A DNA stretch of 64,000 bases from Limisphaera sp. (GTDB taxonomy: Bacteria; Verrucomicrobiota; Verrucomicrobiia; Limisphaerales; Limisphaeraceae): assembly GCA_025057755.1 (NCBI GenBank), contig JANWVC010000005.1, positions 124,001 through 188,000 on the forward strand, in the 5' to 3' direction. The position numbers were made by a program, and so were the translations under genes. Position 1 is the stretch's first letter. Each line of letters opens with the position of its first letter. The notes below the pieces were generated by a model that saw nothing but the letters and a program-made list of their open reading frames with translations, did no database searches and had not been told where the DNA came from. Positions 56,866 to 64,000 of the stretch are shown one piece after another.

Positions 56866-57560
56866 GGTCCGACTTCCTTATCTATTCGCTCCGGACCTGT
56901 CCGAGGTGGCTCTACCGGCTGTCCGCGCTCAAGCCATTCGGTGAAACCGCCAACGTAGATGGCCAGCCGCGACTTGGGGACACCAGCCTGTTCCAAAAGA
57001 GCCGCTGCCAGTTCGGCATCCTCGCAGGCGCCGCCGGTGCAGTACACAATCACCCGCATGGCTCGCAAGCATGCTGCTACAACTTCCAAGAGCTGATGGT
57101 CCGGCCGGTACGGATCGAACTGCAAGGCTCCCGGAATGTGCCCGCGCCGATAGGGAATTTCTGCTCGTGCATCCACGAAGACGATCTGCCCACTTAAACG
57201 GAGTGGGTCCCGGAACGCTTCCGCCGCACGCTCAAAGGTCCATGCTGCATAACCCCGGGACTCAATCCGTGCCTTGGCTTCCGCCTGGGCATTAACCCTA
57301 GGGGCAGCGGTTGAAACCCGGTCAGGCCCTTCGGAAGTTGCAGGCGGCGTGGGAAAATAATTCCGACTCCATTGTAATCCAAAGGGCGACAGCGAGTTGG
57401 CTAACACGGCAAAACCTATACCGACCAGCAGAACAAGTCCGGCTTCCAGTGCAGGACCAAATACCAGCTTGGCCCAACGTTTCGAGATGTGCTTGTCAGG
57501 AACTGAATCGAGCATGTGTCTCGATGGGGAGGTAGGCTCGGACCTGGATGCTCCATCCAT
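56862..57560 (-). CDS. Membrane-anchored rhodanese-domain protein
   Basis: About 232 residues from ATG 57560, one base after the stop of the DUF1573 gene. One membrane helix (GLVLLVGIGFAVLANSLSPF) is followed by a periplasmic rhodanese domain: VFVDARAEIPYRRGHIPGAL, the active-site loop YCTGGACEDAELAA with the sulfur-carrying Cys, and YVGGFTEWLERG. Rhodaneses move sulfane sulfur or read a phosphate-like substrate. The loop CTGGAC has an extra Cys. Between a DUF1573 and a DoxX-like gene, all translationally coupled, it is likely part of an export-side sulfur or thiol system. Confidence 0.82.
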   Translation of the reverse strand: MDGASRSEPTSPSRHMLDSVPDKHISKRWAKLVFGPALEAGLVLLVGIGFAVLANSLSPFGLQWSRNYFPTPPATSEGPDRVSTAAPRVNAQAEAKARIESRGYAAWTFERAAEAFRDPLRLSGQIVFVDARAEIPYRRGHIPGALQFDPYRPDHQLLEVVAACLRAMRVIVYCTGGACEDAELAAALLEQAGVPKSRLAIYVGGFTEWLERGQPVEPPRTGPERIDKEVGP

Positions 57561-57561
57561 T

Positions 57562-58797
57562 TCATTGGCCGGGCCACGGAGGCATTTCCGTGGGGGGGCG
57601 CGCGGGACGTCGTACAGCTGCTCCCGCCGACGTGGTGGCACCGGCTTCCGTGGGTGCGCTTGGGGGAGGTGGAGTAGAGACAGCAGGCGGGCTCGGCGCA
57701 GAGACAGCCCGCGGAGGGATTGACAGAGGCGGAGCGCCGCGCATTTGCGTGATAGGCACTCGGAACTGGGGATGATTCGGATGTGATGTGTGACCGCTCA
57801 GAGTCAGGAATTGACCGGGCGCCAACTCAAAGCCGGCCGGAAAATGGAGCAGGATATTGAAGTACTGACCGGGATTCGTTTCCTGCACTTCGACGACCAC
57901 GTTGGTGTCGTTGACCGTTACATCCGAAAGGTGAAGCCGATTGGTGCCACTGTTCATCACCGCCACGGCAACCGTTTGCGGCGCGGGAAGCGGCCCCGGA
58001 GCCAACTGAATCAAGGGCGGTGCCACGCTCACGACGGGTTGCATCAACATGAGCACGGTAACATTCAGCTGCGGGACGTTCGTAGAGGAGGTGGGCACTG
58101 TGATGACACCTTGCACGTTGCCGAGGGGCGCCAATTCTGTTGGCAGGATTACCAGCTCGTACTCGCGCCCCGCTACACGTTCCACTACCTCGGCCCGAAT
58201 ATGAGGGGAGTTGCTCTGGGGCGTCTCCAGCCGCAAGGGCGTTTGTTCCCGATTCATAACGGTGACAATGGCTCGGGCTTGGTCCAGACGTTCAGCGTTG
58301 GCGTGCAAAACTGCATATCGAGGATTCAGCTCGATCGGAGTCCAAATGTTAGCCCGTACCTGTAAAGTCACCGTGGGTTGCTCCGGATCATTGCAGGTAA
58401 TGGTCACGTGTTTCAGAACCATGCCTTGAAATCCGGCTGTATTCAACTGGATGGGAATAATTCCGGTCTGACCTGGCGCTACTCGCCGAGTCCACTCGCC
58501 CGCTGTCGTACATCCGCAGGAGGCGTGGACGCCAGAAATTTCAAGCACCGCCTGGCCCATGTTGGTAAAAACGAAGTCATGTCGAACCACGGCCCCACTC
58601 ACAACCGGGCCAAAATCGTAAATTGGTGTGGCGAATCGAATCCGCGGGATGCTCATTGGTCCATTTGCCACATTCGCATCAGCTCCAGGAGCAGGGGAAG
58701 GAACTTGGGCCAAACAGGTTGCCGCCCAAAGTGTCGCGAATATCCATTCCGTTGAGAATCGCATCCAAGCCCGGGAATATACGATCGGCAGTTTCAT
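57562..58797 (-). CDS. Secreted DUF1573 protein
   Basis: 411 residues with signal peptide (WIFATLWAATCLAQ; ATG 58764 is a possible shorter start). The first domain, residues about 50-140, is a DUF1573/HYDIN-type Ig fold (YDFGPVVSGAVVRHDFVFTNMG, SGVHASCGCTTAGEW) with the hallmark Cys-Gly-Cys; the middle has a second similar domain. The last 60 residues are Pro/Ala-rich and low complexity. DUF1573 proteins are common in Bacteroidota, Planctomycetes and Verrucomicrobiota; function unknown but the CGC motif suggests thiol chemistry. First gene of the DUF1573-rhodanese-DoxX operon. Confidence 0.82.
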   Translation of the reverse strand: MKLPIVYSRAWMRFSTEWIFATLWAATCLAQVPSPAPGADANVANGPMSIPRIRFATPIYDFGPVVSGAVVRHDFVFTNMGQAVLEISGVHASCGCTTAGEWTRRVAPGQTGIIPIQLNTAGFQGMVLKHVTITCNDPEQPTVTLQVRANIWTPIELNPRYAVLHANAERLDQARAIVTVMNREQTPLRLETPQSNSPHIRAEVVERVAGREYELVILPTELAPLGNVQGVITVPTSSTNVPQLNVTVLMLMQPVVSVAPPLIQLAPGPLPAPQTVAVAVMNSGTNRLHLSDVTVNDTNVVVEVQETNPGQYFNILLHFPAGFELAPGQFLTLSGHTSHPNHPQFRVPITQMRGAPPLSIPPRAVSAPSPPAVSTPPPPSAPTEAGATTSAGAAVRRPARPPTEMPPWPGQ

Positions 58798-59273
58798 AAC
58801 CCGCCTTATCTAATCTCAAATGGATCCCGCATGCAAACTCACATTACCACGGCCGAGTTTTTCGCACGTCTGTATCGTGAAAGGGTTGAAGTTGTTTCCA
58901 AACGAACCTGCTGAAAGCCTGTCGCTTGCTTAAAAACACTCTCGGTTTCGGAGTGACTTGCTGAACGCCGCCGGCTGCTTTTCCCGCTCAGAACGAGTGG
59001 CATTTTTCGATTCGCATGTGGGTGGATCAGAAAGGTGTCAGGGCCTGGGCTGGTCCTTCCAAAGCGGCCGGGTACCAGCCGGCATGCCTACCCAGCCTTT
59101 CTCTATGAACATGGGACCGTCGACAAGGTTTCGACATTCAACACCATTTAAAAAAGAACCGCCTCCGGGTAAGCTGTCACACAATCGTTACAAAGATGTC
59201 CAGATGGCGTCACCGGGGCCAGCGAAGGTAAAGGTGGAAAGAGAGAGAGGTGGGCTCGAAAAGGTCGGTACAC
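58798..59273. other. Gap with nothing recognised
   Basis: About 475 bases between divergent genes. A plus-strand frame 58958-59521 is open but shadows the next gene and has no family. Confidence 0.45.
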
Positions 59274-59798
59274 ATGAACCCTGTGAGCTCCATTGCCGAA
59301 CCGCCTGCGGTGGCTCCTCCGCATGCCTTGGTCCCGTTCGACCTTCGGCTGCAGTATGGCGACCGGTCCTTGGAAGAGTGGGTGTGGCAAGCAGTGGATT
59401 GCATGATCCAGGACCTGCCTCGCTTACGATCCGCTCCGTCCAGCGGACCGGCGTCTCGCCAACTTCTGGCTCTCTTGACGTTCGCATATGCCACGGGTTT
59501 GTACGCCAGCGAGGATATTGAACATGCGCTGCGACATGGGAGGCTTCCATCGAGCTTGTTGCCGCCGGTGCCAGTGACAAGCGCCCAGTTGCAGGCCTTT
59601 CGGCGGGCCAACCGTCCCTGGATTGAGCAAGCGTTGGCGTCATTGCTGAGAAGACTAGCCGAAGACACCGGCTTGTGGATAAACGCAGCCAATCTGAGAA
59701 TTGAAACCGATCGGCAGAATCTTGATCTGGCGTGTATTATGGCTGCACGTCGTGCTGTCGAATTGGCCACGCTGATGGACAGCGCGCTTTGCGATTAA
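59274..59798 (+). CDS. Stand-alone transposase-N-terminus-like (DUF772-type) protein
   Basis: About 174 residues from ATG 59274 (frame opens at 59250). The centre (LLALLTFAYATGLYASEDIE, then a variable stretch, VTSAQLQAFRRANRPWIEQAL) mirrors the N-terminal domain of IS1182/IS5-type transposases, where a short helix-rich region precedes the catalytic DDE domain. The DDE part is absent: the protein ends ...AARRAVELATLMDSALCD and the next DNA is unrelated. It could be a truncated transposon remnant or a domesticated DNA-binding protein; the start region QYGDRSLEEWVWQAVDCMI is not transposase-like, which favours a free-standing gene. No inverted repeats were seen around it. Confidence 0.55.
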   Translation: MNPVSSIAEPPAVAPPHALVPFDLRLQYGDRSLEEWVWQAVDCMIQDLPRLRSAPSSGPASRQLLALLTFAYATGLYASEDIEHALRHGRLPSSLLPPVPVTSAQLQAFRRANRPWIEQALASLLRRLAEDTGLWINAANLRIETDRQNLDLACIMAARRAVELATLMDSALCD

Positions 59799-59819
59799 AT
59801 AAAACTGTCACCAGCTAGG

Positions 59820-61306
59820 TTAGCTTTGGGTTTTTCGGTCACTGACGGTTGAGCCATCTGTTTGCTGGGGAATTAAACCACGCGCCCGCGCAAGCAAATA
59901 ATATACGCCAGGACGAAACCGGCCAGCTCGTTGTAAGATCACCTCCCTTCCGCGGCCGGCGAGGACTTTCACAAGCGGGTAGGTGATCAAACCTAGTGCC
60001 AGGCCGTCGGCGATAGAAAATGCCACCGGAATCCCGAGGATCACGAGAAAAGCCGGCACGGCTTCAATCGAATCGTCCCAGGTAACATGCTTTGCTTGCC
60101 GGAGCATTCATGATCCGACATACACCAGCGCTGGGGCTGTGATCGGAGGGTAACTTCCAATCATCTTCACCACCGACTCCAACATCAGCGCTCCCAGAAA
60201 GAGCGCTGCTACCACAAGGCTGACTATCCCTGTCCGCCCACTCTGAGCTACTCCAGCTGCGCTTTCGATATAACTGGTGCCGGTACTCGTACCCAACAGG
60301 GCCCCAGCGATTGTACCTACAGCGTCCGAAACCATGGCCTGACCCGCACGCGGCAAACGGTTGCCTTCCATCAATCCCGCCTGTTCACACCCAGCGATCA
60401 AGGTGCCAATCGCCCCGAACTCGAACATGAACAGCAAAACACCCACCAGCGGCAACATTGCAGGCGAAAGTCCCCCGAAAAAATCCAGTTGCAACAAGGT
60501 GGGGCCCGGCGAGAGAGGCGCCGTCATCCATGAACGCGCGGGTTCAAAACAGTTGAGACGCAGTGATTCCGCCACAGCCGGACTCTCTCGCCAAGATTCG
60601 AGCAAGAGCAGACAACCGTTGATGCCCTGGCCACGCCGCCCCGGTGGTCACGGCCTTGGCCCAAAAAATGGCGCCGGGAACTTTGTTGGCAGTGAACACG
60701 GCTGTCAGCCATAGCCCCATTAAGAAAAGAAAAACATCCGGCGAGGTCATGTGCGCGCTCAGCTTCACGGCAGAGCCAGGGGCTCTCACAAGTAAACCTG
60801 CTTTTTGAATCCGATACAAACGATCAACAAACCGATCCCGGCGGTCAGGCCATGTTTCAAACTGGGACTGATCAAGTGAAGAATCAAGGTGCGCAAGTCG
60901 ACGAGGGAATGGATCAAGAATAGAACGCCTGACCAAAGCACGGCGCCGAGAGCCACTTGCCACGGTTCGCCAATCTTAGCCGCCTCTGCAGCCGGAATCA
61001 CCGTTAGAACGAAGAAGAAGTTGTGGCCCATCCCGGGCGCTTGCGCGTTGGGTACCGACCATACAGAGCCATCGATATCGTTGCCAACGCCATAGCCGCG
61101 CAGGTGGCAGTCATTCGCGCACCGAACTCCATGCCGGTCGGGCGATCAAACATACGACCCGATAATACGGCCGGCTGGATTGCAATAATAGAAGCCAAGG
61201 TCATGAATTTGGTGACCCCAGCCAAAAGCTCGCGGCGCCACGTCGTGCCTCGCGCCGCCGGCTCAAACCGGCGATCGAAATCATTCTTCACACCTGCATT
61301 GCGCAT
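59820..61306 (-). pseudogene. Multiply broken NCS2-family nucleobase permease
   Basis: Adjacent minus-strand pieces in different frames assemble into a GhxP/AdeQ-type purine permease: FDRRFEPAARGTTWRRELLAG and TKFMTLASIIAIQPAVLSGRM (frame ends near 61004), GHNFFFVLTVIPAAEAAKIGEPWQ...SPSLKHGLTAGIGLLI (60786-61031), KAGLLVRAPGSAV (next frame), LVGVLLFMFEFGAIGTLIA...LGTSTGTSYIESAAGVAQSGRTG (60108-60605), and ...VFLVILGIPVAFSIADGLALG-like residues after 60107. At least two or three frameshifts (near 61020, 60790 and 60600) plus an in-frame TGA at 60108-60110 interrupt it. All key family blocks are recognisable, so decay is recent. No function remains. Confidence 0.85.
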
Positions 61307-61468
61307 CCTGGCGAAACTCGCACCGATCTGCCAATCACCTGATCGCCCAATCCCGAGGACACGCTCCGCCATTTTCCAAAGCCTTCCTTGCCGAATCCAC
61401 TCAAGATCCTCGCGGGCACTCATAGAAACACGGTGGTGCAACAAGGAGAATCTGGCTGGAGTGCTCAT

Positions 61469-62011
61469 GAACTAAGTCGGGCCGAGAGGATTACATAATC
61501 TCACTCGACCTACTCCGTGGAATGGCTGAGCGGTGTATCAAAGTTGTACCCGAGATGCAAACGGAGCGCCTGCTGCTGTTTTGATGCGGACTGCGTAAGA
61601 CGCAATGCCAGACGCGTCCAGTCATTTGATCGCTCACAGCGCCTTCCAAAGTTGCATTGCTGCGCCATACATGTGCCCAATTCGATCAGACCGAGTGGTG
61701 TCCGAGGCTCATGCGGTCCAGACGTGGTGAGGGCGAAACACGACCGAAGTGGTAGAGGCTAAATGTCATCGAATCCCTTTGAGAATTTTTCCAACAGATC
61801 GGGGATGGCTCCGGCCACGCGCTTCTCCCGCCAAGCACAGGACAATACCCATTGCCCACCTCTGGAGTCAGCGTGCCTTGTGTCACACATTGCGGCTCGG
61901 CACCGAGCTACCCCGCGGGGCTGATTGGAGGAAACGAGCGCTTTATAAACGGGCTTTGTTGAGCGAAGTGTACGGAGAACGTTTCATCGGATAGGAGGTC
62001 CCCTCAGCGCC
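61469..62011. other. Gap with nothing recognised
   Basis: About 540 bases between two pseudogenes. Short frames only; no motif or RNA gene seen. Confidence 0.4.
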
Positions 62012-63060
62012 ATGATGTTAACGATTATGACGTTCGTAAAAAGGGGGCTTGAGCCAGCATTATTGCATGCGGGCCGCCCCCTGGGTTACACCACGCTCCC
62101 TATGATTCAGCAACTTTTGATCCCGATGATTCTGTCCGGGCGCGATCCGCTGGGGCGCTCGCCGATTGGTGCCGGCAAAACGACGGCATTTGCATTACCT
62201 CTGCTCCAGAGTTTGGATGAGAGCAGCGCCAGACCGCAGGGTTGAAATAGAACTAACCCGCGAACCTCCCCTGCATGTGAAGGAAGTCTTGGAGGGTACG
62301 CTCGCTTCACCGTATGGGTGTTGTGGATGGGAGGGTTGGTTATTGGGAGCAGAACAATGCGTTCCGGCGAGGATTCGACGGACTCGCGGCACGCTTGGAC
62401 ACCCTCTCGATGATCTGTAGGGCGGGACTTCTCACTTCGGTTGCTTGGTTCATATAGACGTAGGTAGGGCGGGCCGGATGCAGGTTGTGGAGTTTCTTCC
62501 GAATGTGCGCGCCATTTCAGAGCAGTGTCCGCAACGTCGACAAACGCTGCTTTCTTCAGCCATATTACCACCCGAGACTTAACATCTCGTCAGCCGAGCC
62601 ATGAAGCATTCGGAAAACGTGCAGGCAGGTCCTTCCCGGGGCCCGGCCGAGACGGTTCATCACGCGTGGCATTCAGCGGCAGAGGTACCAGAAGCCTTGC
62701 TCTTAACTCTCCTCGAGCGCTTGAAGCAGCAACGTGCCATTGTCTTCCGCCGCACCCAAAACGTAACAGACCGATTGGCCGGCCGCTTCTTGGCAAATCC
62801 CTGCGCATTGGGTAGCTGTCCTTCAGACAATCCGGTCGCAACCGGAGGGAGAAGAGCCTCTTTGGGAAGTTCGTGCAGGACGACTCGACCTGCTGGCGGC
62901 AATGGACCACGCCAACCGAGGGCTGGATATCCCGGCGCTCAAGCATGTCACCAGGTTTTGCGTTCCCTTGCATCCGGAGAGTTCCGTGCGTCGCGTTGGG
63001 CGAACCGGCCAGGCCGCGGCTCGGCATCAAAAGGGACTTTTTGTGGTGGGCGGCGGAGTA
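62012..63060 (+). pseudogene. Decayed DEAD-box RNA helicase (RhlE-like)
   Basis: Fragments in three frames follow the order of RhlE: the Q-motif region TFVKRGLEPALL...GYTTLPMIQQLLIPMIL and a damaged Walker A SPIGAGKTTAFALPLLQSL (62012-62245), a degenerate PTREL-like LTREPPLHVKEVL (after 62240), then VPEALLLTLLERLKQQRAIVF and TDRLAGRF (62680-62790), and AMDHANRGLDIPALKHV and VRRVGRTGQAA (about 62900-63020), matching ATD-ARGLDIP and HR-GRTGR. The central DEAD motif and most of the first domain are gone. The gene cannot make an active helicase. Confidence 0.78.
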
Positions 63061-63417
63061 GGGCGTCGGGACAATCGAGCATTTGATCTGCAACCATCCT
63101 CCCGTGAAGCGCCTGGATGGCTTTGGCTACCGGTTCACAGCATCTTGGGACGCAGGGATCGCGACGGGCCTTGCGCGCTGGACCCGTTAGGCTCAAGGCA
63201 GCCGTGTTTGAGCCGGTTGCCGCGACAGCGTGGATTGCTGCAACAGGGCCAGGAGGCGAAAAGCCTGAAAAGCCTTTGCTGCTGTATGGAGCGAATGAAA
63301 CCACTGGACTTCCGCAACGGTCTCCCTGACACGGGGCCGATGGCGGAGAGACGAATGGGATGCCTGCCTGCATTTTAACTCTGTAGGTGTGCTTTTTCCT
63401 TGGCTGTAGCGGCGAAA
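63061..63417. other. Gap with nothing recognised
   Basis: About 360 bases after the helicase remnant; may be its 3' end. No independent feature seen. Confidence 0.4.
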
Positions 63418-64000
63418 ATGGCTCCATTCATGAGCCCGATGAAGGCAGTCATCCTAGCAGCTGGCCGCGGCACTCGCATGAGAGAACTAACTCGCGCTTT
63501 GCCCAAACCGATGCTTCGGGTTCAAGGGCGGCCTATTTTGGAGCATATCATTGACGGGCTGGGCAGAGCGGGGATACGCGAAATCTTTATCGTCACGGGC
63601 TTTCGAGCCGAAGTGATTGAGCAATATTTCGCTGACGGAAAACGCTGGGGTGTACAAATTGAGTTCGGCCGGCAAACGGTTCAAAATGGAACTGGAAAAG
63701 CAGCCGAACCGGCCCGCGCCTTCGTCGGCTCATCGCCCTTTTTGCTGACATATGGTGACATTTTGGTGCGACCAGAGACATACCATGATGTGTTGGGGCG
63801 GTACCAGCATAAACCCTGCGAAGGTGTGATCGCCGTGACACAGGGGGAGGATGTACGACAAGGCGGATTAGTGCTGTTCGACAGTCATTTTCGATTGCGT
63901 CGAATTGTGGAGAAACCGTCGCTAGAAGAGCTGGATGCTTTGCGCCAAGACGGTTTGTTGGGATCTTGTCAACCCGTTTGGTACAACGCGGGGATTTACC
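63418..64000 (+). CDS. Sugar-phosphate nucleotidyltransferase (3' end outside window)
   Basis: The frame opens with ATG 63418 (or 63439) and runs to the window edge with no stop, so only about 194 residues are visible. The N-terminus KAVILAAGRGTRMRELTR carries the GxGTRM nucleotide-binding loop, LPKPMLRVQGRPILEHII follows, and LLTYGDILVRPETY contains the metal-binding Asp. EKPSLEELDAL and YNAGIY fit the sugar-binding part. The family includes glucose-1-phosphate thymidylyl-/uridylyl-, mannose-1-phosphate guanylyl- and GlmU-type enzymes; the visible part does not choose between them. No strong ribosome-binding site is visible before either start. Confidence 0.85.
   Translation, partial: MAPFMSPMKAVILAAGRGTRMRELTRALPKPMLRVQGRPILEHIIDGLGRAGIREIFIVTGFRAEVIEQYFADGKRWGVQIEFGRQTVQNGTGKAAEPARAFVGSSPFLLTYGDILVRPETYHDVLGRYQHKPCEGVIAVTQGEDVRQGGLVLFDSHFRLRRIVEKPSLEELDALRQDGLLGSCQPVWYNAGIY

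Noticed and set aside
1-64000. CRISPR arrays, rRNA genes, complete insertion sequences, phage genes
   Set aside because: No direct-repeat array, rRNA sequence, complete transposase or phage structural gene was found on reading both strands.

Overview
This window looks like a chromosomal piece of a moderately GC-rich member of the Verrucomicrobiota (Limisphaera/Pedosphaera-like is my best guess). The grounds are an exosortase with a VPDSG-type sorted protein, a PEP-CTERM-type TPR lipoprotein, a verrucomicrobial-style large PA14/Ig protein with a C-terminal RVVR-type tail, a minimal type II secretion/pilus-like operon, DUF1573-rhodanese-DoxX and ThuA genes, and several very large glycoside hydrolases. 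No plasmid or phage genes, CRISPR array or rRNA were seen. Coding density is low: several gaps of 0.4-1.3 kb hold no intact gene, and at least one of them holds a decayed gene.

Layout. 1-12 kb: a surface-polysaccharide/exosortase locus, with a 5'-truncated GNAT gene, two paralogous acyltransferase-like genes, a FemAB-like gene, a short-range sorted protein ending in an LPDGG/helix/RRK tail (preceded by a sigma-54-like -24/-12 box and followed by a strong terminator), a UDP-HexNAc-type dehydrogenase, the exosortase, and a translationally coupled 1079-residue TPR lipoprotein. 13.3-14.6 kb: a GC-rich TetR regulator coupled to a truncated Bcr/CflA-type efflux gene. 15-22.7 kb: a GH78 alpha-L-rhamnosidase and a repetitive PA14/Ig secreted protein. 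23-29.5 kb: a cNMP-sensor histidine kinase, a MOSC/MobA molybdenum-cofactor pair, PolX, an N-carbamoylputrescine amidase and a Ser/Thr kinase. 29.7-35.3 kb: a deoxyhypusine-synthase-like protein overlapping a PfkB kinase, 4-alpha-glucanotransferase, an MFS carrier and tRNA-Leu(UAA). 35.7-36.7 kb: the remains of a GH97 glycosidase. 36.8-43.7 kb: gspE-L-M-D-like operon with rsmI downstream. 44-53.8 kb: ThuA-domain protein, citramalate synthase, then a GH2/glutaminase-A-type fusion coupled to a GH127 beta-L-arabinofuranosidase. 54-58.8 kb: frameshifted zinc-ribbon rhomboid coupled to an OmpA-like protein, then a DUF1573-rhodanese-DoxX operon. 59.3-63.1 kb: a lone transposase-N-terminus-like protein, a multiply broken NCS2 permease and a decayed DEAD-box helicase. 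The window ends inside a sugar nucleotidyltransferase.

Functionally, the intact genes point to a saccharolytic heterotroph that breaks down plant-type polysaccharides (rhamnose, L-arabinofuranose, beta-galactoside links), builds an exopolysaccharide, and anchors or processes a sorted surface protein through an exosortase. The inactive remnants (GH97, NCS2 permease, DEAD helicase, efflux pump, rhomboid) show continuing gene loss or, for the single-base cases, possible assembly errors.
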